DNA of 64,000 nt from Achromobacter sp. Marseille-Q4962 (GTDB taxonomy: Bacteria > Pseudomonadota > Gammaproteobacteria > Burkholderiales > Burkholderiaceae_B). The translations under genes and the position numbers were made by a program. Numbering within the stretch: position 1 is the first letter of the stretch; every line of letters starts with the position of its first letter. A model generated the notes under the pieces. The model worked only from the letters and a program-made list of their open reading frames with translations, made no database searches and was not told where the DNA came from. Of the stretch, positions 25,572 through 33,936 are shown one piece after another. The stretch spans positions 124,001-188,000 of the forward strand of contig NZ_CALSFU010000004.1 in assembly GCF_943737005.1 (NCBI RefSeq). The letters run 5' to 3'.

Positions 25572-26642
25572 TCAGCGCGCCACGGTGCTGTTCCAGCGCG
25601 CGTTGAAGGCCGGCCGGTTGGCGTTTATCTGGTCCCAGTCCAGAATTTTGGCATTGGACATATGGCCCCGGAACCGCTTGAGCATGTCTTCGCTGCCGGC
25701 CGGCGCCCGCACGTTCTTGTTAGAGGGATAGTGCCCGCCCATTTCCAGCGCCCTGGCCTGCGCGGACGCCGAAAGCAGGTACAGCGCCAGCTTCTGCGAC
25801 AGCTCGGGCTCGGTGTTGCCCGCCACCACGCATTCGCCCACCATGAGAATCGCCGAACCCTCCCTGGGCTGCGCGTACTCCACCGGCATGCCACGCCTTT
25901 TCAGCCGCGCGATGGCCGTGGGCGAGAGCGGGAAAATCGCCGCCTCGCCCGAAAGAATCATGTCGGCCAGCCCGGCCGAATCGGGAATGTACTCGCGCAC
26001 GTTCGGGCCGACGGTGGACTGCCATTTGCGCAGGCCGGGCTCGACGTTCGCCTCGTCGCCGCCCTGGATGCGGTTGAACATCAGGAAGGCATGCAGCCCG
26101 AATGTGCTGCCCGAGGCCGACTGGAACACCACCTTGCCCTTGTACCGGGGGTCGGCCAGGTCCATCCAGGACGAAGGCGGCGCCCAGCCGTTTTCCGCGA
26201 ACAGGCGGGTGTTGTAGCCCAGGCCCGTCATCCCGACGTCGATGCCGGCCGCCATGCGGTCTTTCATGACCGCCGTGGGGTACAGCTCCCTGAGCACGGG
26301 GTCGTCGTCCAGCGGCTGGCACAGCCCCATGGAAATGGCGCGCGCCATGATGCCGTCGTCCAGGAACATCACGTGCATCTTCGGCGCGTCGCGGCTGGCC
26401 TGGGCCCGGGCCAGCACCTCGATGGACGTGCCCGGCACCACCACGATCCTCACGCCGTGGGTCCGCTCGAAAGGCGGAAACACATACTGGGTGAAGGCGC
26501 GGGCCATTTCGCCGCCGTTCATGCCGACGTAGAGCGTTTTATGCTGCGCCAAGACCGCAGCCGGCAGCGCCAGCAGCGCTGCCGCGACCACCCACTTCCG
26601 CCTGCCGCGGCCCTTGGCGCCGCGCTGCCTGTGTTGCGTCAT
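25572..26642 (-). CDS. Orphan ABC-transporter periplasmic binding protein, PotD-like
   Basis: 356 residues with a signal peptide (basic QHRQRGAKGRGRRK, then WVVAAALLALPAAVLA). The mature domain resembles SBP_bac_8/PotD proteins: LYVGMNGGEMARAFTQYVF, MHVMFLDDGIMARAISMGL, WAPPSSWMDLADPRYKGK, GEAAIFPLSPTA. It shares several segments with the binding protein at 16651-17682 but no permease or ATPase genes lie near it. It may work with the PotABC-like importer of the neighbouring operon or with one elsewhere. It sits between the FMN oxidase (upstream) and GhrA (downstream) on one strand with short gaps. GGGAG lies before the ATG. Confidence 0.85.
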   Translation of the reverse strand: MTQHRQRGAKGRGRRKWVVAAALLALPAAVLAQHKTLYVGMNGGEMARAFTQYVFPPFERTHGVRIVVVPGTSIEVLARAQASRDAPKMHVMFLDDGIMARAISMGLCQPLDDDPVLRELYPTAVMKDRMAAGIDVGMTGLGYNTRLFAENGWAPPSSWMDLADPRYKGKVVFQSASGSTFGLHAFLMFNRIQGGDEANVEPGLRKWQSTVGPNVREYIPDSAGLADMILSGEAAIFPLSPTAIARLKRRGMPVEYAQPREGSAILMVGECVVAGNTEPELSQKLALYLLSASAQARALEMGGHYPSNKNVRAPAGSEDMLKRFRGHMSNAKILDWDQINANRPAFNARWNSTVAR

Positions 26643-26701
26643 GGAGACTCCCGCGTCTGCTCACGGAACTGCCCGGGAACCGGGCCGGCGGCCGGCCCGG
26701 C

Positions 26702-27865
26702 CTATTCGGGATAGGTGCCGGGCAGCAGGATGCTGCGGTCGCCGGGCAGGATGCTGCGGCGGCCGCACAGCGCCATGGTCACGTCCATTTCCTTGTAAAG
26801 GATCTCCAGCACGCGGGTGACGCCGGCCTGCCCGTAGGCGCCCAGGCCGTACAGGAAAGCGCGGCCGATCATCACGCCGCGCGCGCCCAGCGCCACGGCC
26901 TTGAGCACGTCCTGCCCCGAGCGCACGCCGCCGTCCATCAGGACCTCGATCTTCGAGCCCACCGCGTCCGCAATGGCCGGCAGGGCCGCAATCGAGGACA
27001 TCGCGCCGTCGAGCTGGCGGCCGCCGTGGTTGCTCACGATGAGCGCGTCGGCCCCGCTGTTGGCGGCGAGCTGCGCGTCTTCCACGTCGAGGATGCCCTT
27101 GAGAATGAGCTTGCCGCCCCAGCGCTGCTTGATCCAGGCCACGTCGTCCCAGCTCAGGCGCGGGTCGAACTGCTCCGCCGTCCAGGACGACAGCGAGGAC
27201 AGGTCGCTCACGCCCTTGGCGTGCCCCACGATGTTGCCGAAGGTGCGGCGCTTGGTGCCCAGCATGCCCAGGCACCAGCGTGGCTTGGTGGCCAGGTTGA
27301 TGAGGTTGCGCAGCGTGGGCTTGGGCGGGGTCGACAGGCCGTTCTTGATGTCCTTGTGCCGCTGGCCCAGGATCTGCAGGTCCAGCGTCAGCACCAGCGC
27401 CGAGCAGCCCGCCGCCTTGGCGCGGTCGATGAGGTCGCCGCAGAACTCGCGGTCGCGCATCACGTAGAGCTGGAACCAGAACGGCTTGCGGGTGGCCGCC
27501 GCCACGTCTTCCAGCGAGCAGATGCTCATCGTGGACAAGGTGAACGGCACGCCGAAATCAGCGGCCGCGCGCGCCGCCAGGATCTCGCCGTCCGCGTGCT
27601 GCATGCCGGTCAGCCCGGTGGGGGCCAGGGCCACGGGCATGACCACGTCCTCGCCCACCAGGGTGGTGGCGAGCGACCGGCCCTCCATGTTGACCGCCAC
27701 GCGCTGGCGCAGCTTGATCTTCTGGAAATCGCTCTCGTTGGCGCGGTAGGTGCCCTCGGTCCAGGCGCCGGAGTCCGCATAGTCGTAGAACATGCGCGGC
27801 ACGCGCTTGCGCGCGATGGCGCGCAGGTCTTCGATGCAGGTGATCGTAGAGAGATTAGCGGTCAT
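26702..27865 (-). CDS. FMN-dependent alpha-hydroxy-acid oxidase/dehydrogenase (LldD-like)
   Basis: 387 residues. The TIM-barrel FMN family is recognised from KRVPRMFYDYADSGAWTEGTY at the start, PVALAPTGLTGMQHADGE, FQLYVMRDRE, the active-site IVSNHGGRQLDGA with catalytic His and substrate Arg, and VLMDGGVRSGQDVLKAVALGA for FMN phosphate. Members oxidise L-lactate, glycolate, mandelate or similar acids and pass electrons to oxygen or quinones. Which acid is used here is open; the linked GhrA-like reductase points to short 2-hydroxyacids. The gene leads a three-gene operon, 59 bases before the binding-protein gene. Confidence 0.86.
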   Translation of the reverse strand: MTANLSTITCIEDLRAIARKRVPRMFYDYADSGAWTEGTYRANESDFQKIKLRQRVAVNMEGRSLATTLVGEDVVMPVALAPTGLTGMQHADGEILAARAAADFGVPFTLSTMSICSLEDVAAATRKPFWFQLYVMRDREFCGDLIDRAKAAGCSALVLTLDLQILGQRHKDIKNGLSTPPKPTLRNLINLATKPRWCLGMLGTKRRTFGNIVGHAKGVSDLSSLSSWTAEQFDPRLSWDDVAWIKQRWGGKLILKGILDVEDAQLAANSGADALIVSNHGGRQLDGAMSSIAALPAIADAVGSKIEVLMDGGVRSGQDVLKAVALGARGVMIGRAFLYGLGAYGQAGVTRVLEILYKEMDVTMALCGRRSILPGDRSILLPGTYPE

Positions 27866-27935
27866 GGGAGTGGTCTGTCTATTCTCGACGGCGCGCGCCG
27901 TCCTTTCTTGGGTTTGCCGCCGCCGCCATGCGGAA

Positions 27936-28014
27936 GCGGCGCCGCGGACCCCAGGATCCCGCGGCGCCGCCCAGTATACGCGCCGGGGCCGGCAAGCGTC
28001 GCCTGCCGGCCCCG
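27936..28014 (-). terminator. Paired strong hairpins downstream of the phytanoyl-CoA-dioxygenase-like gene
   Basis: Two perfect inverted repeats lie in the 196-base gap: GCGGCGCCGCGG (27936-27947) with CCGCGGCGCCGC (27959-27970), and CGGGGCCGGCA (27984-27994) with TGCCGGCCCCG (28004-28014). Neither has a clear T-run, so termination is likely but unproven. Confidence 0.4.
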
Positions 28015-28061
28015 TTCGCTCCCCCGAAGAGCCGGGCTCTATGGCCCCTTTCCGGTCGGCC

Positions 28062-28958
28062 TCATTTGGGCCAGACCTTGCTCACCGCCCGTATCGTTGC
28101 CCATGCCACCCAGCGGGGGCTGGTCAGGCGCGCGCGCGGCAGCCGCCGCATCACCTCCACCGCCAGCCCGCCGCGCCGGTGCCATTCCTTCTTGCGGGTC
28201 TGGCTGTCGGTCCAGCGGCCTTCCAGCCATGGGAACTCGCGCCGGCCCGGCTTGTACACCGGCGGGGTGTTGTAGATGAGGATGTACGCCAGCCGCGGAG
28301 TCGGCGAGGTGTTGGCGCCCGTGAAGTGCAGCGTGCGGGCGTCGTGCACCGTGCAGCCGCCCGGGTCCAGCGGCTCGGCCACGGCCTGCTCGCGCGGGAA
28401 GTCGGCCACGCACTCCAGCGGGTGCAGCGACTTGTCGCCGCCGGGCGAATCGTGGCGGAGCACTTCCCAGCGGTGCGAGCCCGGGATGAACTGCATGCAC
28501 CCGTTTTCCTTGGTGGCCGGCTGCAGCGCCAGCCAGATGCTCAGCTCGTTGTAGACGAAGTCCGGCGAACGGAACGCCTCGTCCTGGTGCCAGGGAGTCT
28601 CCGGGCCGGTGAGCGCGGGCTTGAGCAGGGCGTGCTCGCCGTACAGCGCCGCGTCCTCGCCCAGGAGCTGCTTGGCGAGCTCCAGCGTGCGGGCGTGGTA
28701 TTCGGTCTTGAGCAGACCCGGTGCATAATGGCGCGGATCATGCAGGCTCGGAAACTTGGCCGGCTTGGAAGGATCGTCGCGGCTGATGAAATCGTATTGC
28801 GCGCCTTCGTTGTAGCCCGTCTTGTTGGCGAACAGTTCGAGCAGCGTGCGGCGGATATACCCCACCTCGTCCTCGGGGCAAAGGTTCTTCAGCGCGAGGT
28901 ATCCCTGCTCCCGGTAAAGGGCTGTCTCTTCTTCCGACAACACAGTGGTCTCTTCCAT
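28062..28958 (-). CDS. Phytanoyl-CoA dioxygenase family protein
   Basis: 298 residues in the PhyH fold of Fe(II)/2-oxoglutarate oxygenases. The iron-binding HxD is in PWHQDEAF, and the distal His is in the VHDARTLHFTGANTS region, followed by an Arg (PRLAYILIY) for 2-oxoglutarate. NGCMQFIPGSHRWE is the usual strand between them. The substrate is unknown; bacterial PhyH proteins hydroxylate diverse small molecules including ectoine and secondary metabolites. The gene is separate from the lactate-oxidase operon, with hairpins between. The start at 28958 is supported by TTGGAGAGG; an upstream ATG adds an unconserved tail. Confidence 0.83.
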   Translation of the reverse strand: MEETTVLSEEETALYREQGYLALKNLCPEDEVGYIRRTLLELFANKTGYNEGAQYDFISRDDPSKPAKFPSLHDPRHYAPGLLKTEYHARTLELAKQLLGEDAALYGEHALLKPALTGPETPWHQDEAFRSPDFVYNELSIWLALQPATKENGCMQFIPGSHRWEVLRHDSPGGDKSLHPLECVADFPREQAVAEPLDPGGCTVHDARTLHFTGANTSPTPRLAYILIYNTPPVYKPGRREFPWLEGRWTDSQTRKKEWHRRGGLAVEVMRRLPRARLTSPRWVAWATIRAVSKVWPK

Positions 28959-29141
28959 AATGGCCTCTCCAAGCTTTTGATGGCGGGTCGCTGTTGACAT
29001 GTTCTGGCATGGACCGCACGGTTTTCGACATGGACCTAAACGTATCGCCTTGAAACCTCCCGGCCCATACAGCATCCGCCGTAGGCGAGACTGCCTAGCG
29101 CCCGGGCGCTAAGACCCCGCCTCATCCATAGGACACGCAAC

Positions 29142-29438
29142 ATGCAGGACCCGCACAACCCCGCTCATCTCGAAACCATCCACGCCACCATCAGCGGCGT
29201 CGTCCAGGGCGTAGGCTACCGGCACGCCACGGTGCGGCGCGCCCACATGCTGGGCGTGCGCGGATGGGTGCAGAACATGGAAGACGGCACCGTCGAGGCG
29301 CTGGTGCAGGGCACGCCCGACCAGGTCGACCACATGCTCGAATGGCTGCGCCGCGGCCCGCCGGGCGCCATCGTGACCGAGGTCGTCACGCGCCGCGAGT
29401 ACACGGACAAGCGCTACAAGCGCTTCGAACAGCTCTGA
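29142..29438 (+). CDS. acyP: Acylphosphatase
   Basis: 98 residues, the usual size. ISGVVQGVGYRHATVRRA is the family signature; Arg27 binds the phosphate and Asn45 (WVQNMEDGTVEALVQG) positions the water. The enzyme hydrolyses acyl phosphates such as carbamoyl or 1,3-bisphosphoglycerate phosphates in the cytoplasm. The position after the shared aromatic, Tyr26 instead of the common Phe (VGYR for VGFR), is a normal variant. It stands alone, convergent with the EamA gene across a hairpin. Confidence 0.92.
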   Translation: MQDPHNPAHLETIHATISGVVQGVGYRHATVRRAHMLGVRGWVQNMEDGTVEALVQGTPDQVDHMLEWLRRGPPGAIVTEVVTRREYTDKRYKRFEQL

Positions 29439-29444
29439 AGACGC

Positions 29445-29480
29445 GCCTCGGCCGATTGTCCTAGGGCGTATGGCCGAGGC
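29445..29480. terminator. Hairpin between convergent acyP and EamA genes
   Basis: GCCTCGGCC (29445-29453) pairs perfectly with GGCCGAGGC (29472-29480) around an 18-base loop in the 42-base gap between the two convergent stop codons. Its position suggests a two-way terminator, though without a long T-run. Confidence 0.4.
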
Positions 29481-30392
29481 TCAGGCGTTGCGGAACCACC
29501 GCCCGCCGATCTGGTTCACCACCAGCCCGCAGAGCACCAGGGCCGCGCCCAGCCACTGCAGCGGCTCCAGGCGCTCGCCGAAGGCCATCCACGCGGCCCA
29601 CAGGCCCACCACCGGCACCAGCAGCGAGAACGGCGCGATCTTCGCCGCCGGATGGCGCGTCAGCAAGCGCGTCCAGAGCGTATAGGCCAGCAGCGTCGCC
29701 AGCACCGCGAGGTACAGCACCGCCAGCGCTTCGCGCCAGCCGAAACCCAGCACCATGCCGGCCACGGGCCCCGGCCCGTCGAGCGCCAGGGCCAGCCCCA
29801 GGAAAGGCAGCACGGGCGCCAGGCTGCTCCAGGCGATGAAGGCGAAGGGATCATAGCCGGGCGCCTTGCGGCTGGCGTGGCGCACCACCAGGTTCGACAA
29901 CGCCCACATGAACGCCGCGCCCAGCGTCAGCAGGAAGCCGGCCATCGGCATGCTGCCCGGTCCTGCCCCCCGGCCCGCGGCGATGACCGCCAGCCCGGCC
30001 GCCGCCACCGCGAGGCCGGCCCAGTGATGCCGCCGCGCGCGCTCGCCCAGCAGCGGCGCGGCCAACAGCAGCGTAAAAAACGCCTGCGTCTGGATCACCA
30101 GCGAAGCCATCCCGGCCGGCATGCCGAACTTGATGGCCGTGAACAGCAGGCCGAACTGGCCCAGGCCCTGCGTCAGCCCGTACAGGACGACCCACTGCCA
30201 GGGCACGCGCGGCCGGCGCACGAAGAGCACGAGGGGAAAGGCGGCCAGCAGGAACCGCAGCGCGCCCAGCATCATGGGCGACAGCCCCTGCAGCCCGAGC
30301 TTCATGACGACGAAGTTCAGCCCCCAGGTCACCACCACCGTCAAGGCACACAGATAGTCTTTGCGGGTAAGCGGATGGGCGGTCGTCGTCAT
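29481..30392 (-). CDS. EamA/DMT-superfamily transporter
   Basis: 303 residues with about ten hydrophobic helices in two EamA repeats (roughly 12-140 and 152-298). LTVVVTWGLNFVVMKLGLQGLSP and GAAFMWALSNLVVRHASR open the two halves, and FGERLEPLQWLGAALVLCG ends the second. Such proteins are drug/metabolite exporters such as O-acetylserine/cysteine exporters; the cargo is not evident. The second repeat resembles YdeD/EamA more than RhaT. No regulator is adjacent. Confidence 0.85.
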   Translation of the reverse strand: MTTTAHPLTRKDYLCALTVVVTWGLNFVVMKLGLQGLSPMMLGALRFLLAAFPLVLFVRRPRVPWQWVVLYGLTQGLGQFGLLFTAIKFGMPAGMASLVIQTQAFFTLLLAAPLLGERARRHHWAGLAVAAAGLAVIAAGRGAGPGSMPMAGFLLTLGAAFMWALSNLVVRHASRKAPGYDPFAFIAWSSLAPVLPFLGLALALDGPGPVAGMVLGFGWREALAVLYLAVLATLLAYTLWTRLLTRHPAAKIAPFSLLVPVVGLWAAWMAFGERLEPLQWLGAALVLCGLVVNQIGGRWFRNA

Positions 30393-30534
30393 GCGGCATT
30401 ATCGCATCCGTCCCCGCCTCCGCGCGTCCGTGCCGCACAGCCCCGCCCCATGCCCGGCCGGCCCGGGAAAACACCCCTCGCGGCCCGCCGAAAAAAGGCT
30501 TTCCGGGCAATGCCGCTCCTGTATACTCGCCTAG

Positions 30535-30547
30535 ATTGTTCAACAAT
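30535..30547. promoter_or_regulatory. FadR-type operator (palindrome ATTGTT-C-AACAAT) upstream of the DUF1989 gene
   Basis: A perfect 13-base palindrome with a central C, placed 40 bases before the DUF1989 start and just downstream of a TATACT (30522-30527) that could be a -10 element. A binding protein here would block early transcription. The core TTGT..ACAA fits the FadR-subfamily GntR operator type, and the same site is found at 36374-36386 for the facing operon. Confidence 0.7.
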
Positions 30548-30587
30548 TTTCCGGTTCTCCAGGCCATTGCAATCAAGGAGGCAGGCC

Positions 30588-31433
30588 ATGTCGAATTACC
30601 CTGCGGCATACCAGGCAGGCAAAGGGTCGGTCCTGAACGTGGACCGCGATTTCTACCGCTCCCTCACCGCCGATCCGGCCCGGCGCCGGCTGGTCGAGTC
30701 CCACGTGGTTCCGATACGCAGCGGGTTCGCCTGTAAGGTGCCGGCCGGGCACGTCTTTCGCATCGTGACGCTCGAAGGCCCGCAGGTGGCGGACTTCAAC
30801 ATGTGGAACCTGCACAATCCGCGCGAACGCATGTGGGCCTCGCGCACCCGCCAGCTCCAGCGCGCGCACGTCAGCACCTACGACCGCCTCTGGTCCACCC
30901 TGCCCTACCTGCGCCCCATGGCCACCATCACCGACGACACGCTGGCCGGCTACGGCAAGGACGGCGACGGCGGCCGCGTGCACGACCTGCTGGGCACGCG
31001 CTGCGACCCCTACGTCAACAAGCTGTTGTCCGGCGAAGACTTCCACTTCCATTGCCATTCCAACCTGACCCGCGCAGTGGCGCCCTACGGCCTCACGGAA
31101 TTCGACGTGCACGACGTGCTCAACGTGTTCCAGGTCACCGGCCTGAACGACGACGACAAATACTTCATGAAGGCCTGCCCGGCCCAGCCCGGCGACTACC
31201 TGGAGTTCTTCGCCGAGATCGACCTGCTGTGCGCGCTTTCCACCTGCCCGGGCGGCGATCTCTCCGTGCCCATGTGGGGGCCCGACGCGCGCGATCCCGT
31301 CGATGTCTGCCGCCCGCTGGGCGTGGAGGTCTATGCGCTGGACCCGGCCTTGCTGCAAGGCTGGACACCGCCGGAAGTTTCACCGTATAAGGGCGTCCAC
31401 GGCCTGCATCCGGAACAGGTCGCCTGGAAATAA
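30588..31433 (+). CDS. DUF1989 / urea carboxylase-associated family protein
   Basis: 281 residues. GHVFRIVTLEGPQVADFNMWNL opens the domain, followed by GTRCDPY (Cys139), FHFHCHSNL (His155, Cys156) and the terminal LLCALSTCPGGDLS (Cys220), the conserved patches of DUF1989. Other DUF1989 pairs, first named urea carboxylase-associated proteins, are carboxyguanidine deiminases (CgdA/B), so a C-N hydrolysis on an amidine or guanidine is a reasonable guess for this protein. No urea carboxylase or allophanate hydrolase is adjacent here. AAGGAGG is just upstream of the ATG at 30588, and the FadR-type operator lies before it. The GntR gene follows 55 bases later. Confidence 0.82.
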   Translation: MSNYPAAYQAGKGSVLNVDRDFYRSLTADPARRRLVESHVVPIRSGFACKVPAGHVFRIVTLEGPQVADFNMWNLHNPRERMWASRTRQLQRAHVSTYDRLWSTLPYLRPMATITDDTLAGYGKDGDGGRVHDLLGTRCDPYVNKLLSGEDFHFHCHSNLTRAVAPYGLTEFDVHDVLNVFQVTGLNDDDKYFMKACPAQPGDYLEFFAEIDLLCALSTCPGGDLSVPMWGPDARDPVDVCRPLGVEVYALDPALLQGWTPPEVSPYKGVHGLHPEQVAWK

Positions 31434-31488
31434 GAACCACGGGCGCCGCGGGCCGGCCGCCGCGCCCCCATCAGGAGCTCGCCCCCCC

Positions 31489-32172
31489 ATGCCTGCCGAA
31501 CGCGACAGCGGCCTTTCGATCGCCGAACGCATCAGCCACCGGCTGCGCGACGACATCATGGGCGGGAAGCTGCCGCCGGGCACGCAGCTCGTGGAAGTGG
31601 ACCTCGCCGCCGGCTACGGCGCGTCGCGCAACACCATCCGCGAAGTGCTGCACCAGCTCGGCCGCGAAGGCCTGGCCACGTTCATCCGCCACAAGGGCGT
31701 GGTGGTGCGCCGCATGGAACGCAAAGACCTGCGCGATATCTACGCGGCGCGGCGCGCCCTGGAAATGCAGGCCGTCAGCGGCGACCAGCCCCTGAAACCG
31801 GCCCTGCTCGACAAGATGCTGGCCGCCATCGACGCGGCCGAGCGCGCCCTAGCCAGGAAGAACTGGCGCAGCGTCGGCACGCTCAGCCTGCAGGTCCACC
31901 AGCACATCGTGGCCCAGCTCGGCAGCCGCCTGCTGGACGAGTTCTTCCTCACGCTGTGCGCGCAGCTGCGCCTCGTATTCGCCTCCGAACCCGACGAAAG
32001 CCGCATCCAGACCGCCGACTGGATCGAACGCGAGCGCCATATCCATGGCCTGCTGGTGCAGGACCGGCGCGGCGACGCCGCCCAGGCGCTGTCCGATTAC
32101 CTCGAACACTCGGAACGCACGCTTACCGAGGTGCTCACGCGGCTGAAGGCCCAGCAGGGGCAGGCGCGCTAG
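31489..32172 (+). CDS. GntR-family regulator, FadR/FCD subfamily
   Basis: 227 residues. The winged helix (ISHRLRDDIMGGKLPPG, DLAAGYGASRNTIREVLHQLGREGLATF) is followed by an all-helical FCD domain (LRDIYAARRALEMQAV through YLEHSERTLTEVL) whose acids and histidines usually bind a metal and a carboxylate ligand. It lies between two operons that share the ATTGTT-S-AACAAT palindrome, and the FadR subfamily recognises such TTGT..ACAA sites, so it is the likely regulator of both. AGGAG is about 12 bases before the ATG. The gene ends 6 bases from the convergent ectC stop. Confidence 0.87.
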   Translation: MPAERDSGLSIAERISHRLRDDIMGGKLPPGTQLVEVDLAAGYGASRNTIREVLHQLGREGLATFIRHKGVVVRRMERKDLRDIYAARRALEMQAVSGDQPLKPALLDKMLAAIDAAERALARKNWRSVGTLSLQVHQHIVAQLGSRLLDEFFLTLCAQLRLVFASEPDESRIQTADWIERERHIHGLLVQDRRGDAAQALSDYLEHSERTLTEVLTRLKAQQGQAR

Positions 32173-32178
32173 GGCGCG

Positions 32179-32580
32179 TCAGCCCTGGTCCTCGTCCGCC
32201 GGCTCCGCGTAGCTGCCGTCCTCGCGGTGCGTTTCGCGTCCGCTGAGCGGCGGATTGAAGACGCATACCAGCCGCAGATCGCCCCGCGTGGCGCGCAGGA
32301 TGTGCTCGTCATGACGGTCCAGCGCATACAGCGTGCCCGGCACGATGCGATGGACCTGGCCGGTCGCCACGTCCAGCACTTCGCCTTCGCCCTCCATGCA
32401 GTAATTGGCCTCGAAATGGTGCTTGTAATGCAGGCGCAGCTCGGCGCCTTCGAACACGCGGGTTTCGTGTACCGAATAGCCGATGCCGTCGCGCTTGACG
32501 ATCATGCGCCGGCTCTCCCAGCCGGGGCCGCGGGCATGGCGTTCGGTATCGGTAAGGTCTTGGGCGTGGACAACTAGCAT
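32179..32580 (-). CDS. ectC: L-ectoine synthase, EctC (solitary)
   Basis: 133 residues, the family length. Residues of the EctC active site are all kept: Trp21, Ser23, Arg25, Thr40, Tyr52, His55, the metal ligands Glu57, Tyr85 and His93, then Cys106, Phe108, Glu116 and His118. PGTLYALDRHDEHILRA and VCVFNPPLSGRE are near-identical to known enzymes. EctC closes N-acetyl-2,4-diaminobutyrate into ectoine, and the reaction is reversible. EctA and EctB are absent from this window; instead the gene follows an amidase and an importer. It could synthesise ectoine from imported precursor or open a related cyclic amidine ring. The start at 32580 lies 27 bases after the amidase stop. Confidence 0.87.
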   Translation of the reverse strand: MLVVHAQDLTDTERHARGPGWESRRMIVKRDGIGYSVHETRVFEGAELRLHYKHHFEANYCMEGEGEVLDVATGQVHRIVPGTLYALDRHDEHILRATRGDLRLVCVFNPPLSGRETHREDGSYAEPADEDQG

Positions 32581-32607
32581 GAAACGACATCCTCAAGGAC
32601 TGGAAAA

Positions 32608-33936
32608 TCAGGAAACCGCATCGCCCAGCGCCGCCTGCACCGCCAGCGCGCCATGCAGCAGCGCGCGGTCGCGCAGGCGGCGGCCCGTCACCAGCAGACC
32701 TGCGGGCAGGCGCGCGCCGCCGGCGCCGGGCAGCGAAATGCTGGGCAGGTCGAGCCGGTTGGCGAACTCGGTGAGGCTGAACGCGCGGGCGTTCTCGCGC
32801 AGATAGGCGGCGTCGTCGTCCAGGTCGGCGAGCCTGGGCGGCAGCATGGGCACCGTGGGCGTGAGCACCGCCTCGGCGTCGTCCAGCTCCCGGTCGAACT
32901 GCGCGCGCAGCTCCCGCAGGCGCAGCCGGGCCGCCGCGTACCGGTGCGCGGACGCCTGCGCCCCCAGCAAGATGCGCGGGCCCACGCGCGGGTCGTAGCC
33001 GGCCGCTCCGGCCGCCAGCCGCCCGGCGTGCAACGCATAGGCCTCGGCGGCGATCATGCCGCCGTCGCGGGCGATTTCCCCGGCCAGCCGCACGCTGGGC
33101 AGCGCAGCGCGGCGCACCTGCGCGCCCGCCTCGCGCAGCCGGCGCAGCCACTGCTCGAAAGCCTCGCCCACCGCCGCGTCCAGCAGCGCCTCCACGTGCC
33201 GCGGCACCACGTAGCGCCGGCCCCGCACGCCGCCATGCGCGGCGCGGTCCGCGGCCTCATGAGGCGCCAGCGCCAGGTCCGCCAGCAGGCACCCCTGCGC
33301 GTCTGGCGCGATGACGCCGGGCACGTCAAAGCTCGGCGCAAGCCGCATCATGCCACGGCCGTCATAGCGGCCCTGCGACGGCTTGAAACCCGCCACGCCG
33401 CAGAACGCCGCCGGAATGCGCGCCGACCCGCTCGTATCCGACACCAGCGCCAAATCGGCCATGGCGCCGGCCACGGCGACCGCGCCGCCGCTGCTGGAGC
33501 CGCCCGCCACGCGCCGGGCGCCGGGATCCAGCGGCGTGAGCGGCGTGCCGTACCAGGGATTCAGGCCCAGCGCGCCATAGGCGAACTCCGTCATGTTGGT
33601 TTGCGCCAGCAGCACCGCGCCGGCCGCCCGCAGCGCGGCCACGGCCCCGCCATCCTCGCGCGCGGGCGGCGCGTCGGCCAGCACCCGCGAGCCCGCGTGC
33701 GTGACCCAGCCGCGCACGTCGAAGCATGCCTTCACGCACAGCACGCGGCCCGCCAGCGGCCCTTGTGCGCCGGTCAGCGCGGCCAGGGCGTCGCGCAGCA
33801 GCGCCTCGGCCATGGCGTCCTTGTCGCGCCGCGCCAGCAGCGCGACGCCCGCCATGTCCGGGCAGGCCGCGATGCGGTCCAGGCAGCGGCGCACCGCGCC
33901 GGCGTGCGGCCCCGCGGCCTCAGGAAACGTGGACAT
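32608..33936 (-). CDS. Amidase-signature hydrolase
   Basis: 442 residues. The Ser-cisSer-Lys triad is in place: Lys69 (VLCVKACFDV), the cis-serine in GGSSSGGA (residues 145-152) and nucleophile Ser171 in DTSGSARIPAAFCG. TNMTEFAYGALGLN and GVAGFKPSQGR are typical of AtzE/GatA-type amidases. The enzyme hydrolyses a linear amide. Next to EctC this suggests removal of an N-acyl group from the ring-opened compound, but that is inference. It overlaps the permease-ATPase gene end by 17 bases and is followed by ectC. Confidence 0.85.
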   Translation of the reverse strand: MSTFPEAAGPHAGAVRRCLDRIAACPDMAGVALLARRDKDAMAEALLRDALAALTGAQGPLAGRVLCVKACFDVRGWVTHAGSRVLADAPPAREDGGAVAALRAAGAVLLAQTNMTEFAYGALGLNPWYGTPLTPLDPGARRVAGGSSSGGAVAVAGAMADLALVSDTSGSARIPAAFCGVAGFKPSQGRYDGRGMMRLAPSFDVPGVIAPDAQGCLLADLALAPHEAADRAAHGGVRGRRYVVPRHVEALLDAAVGEAFEQWLRRLREAGAQVRRAALPSVRLAGEIARDGGMIAAEAYALHAGRLAAGAAGYDPRVGPRILLGAQASAHRYAAARLRLRELRAQFDRELDDAEAVLTPTVPMLPPRLADLDDDAAYLRENARAFSLTEFANRLDLPSISLPGAGGARLPAGLLVTGRRLRDRALLHGALAVQAALGDAVS

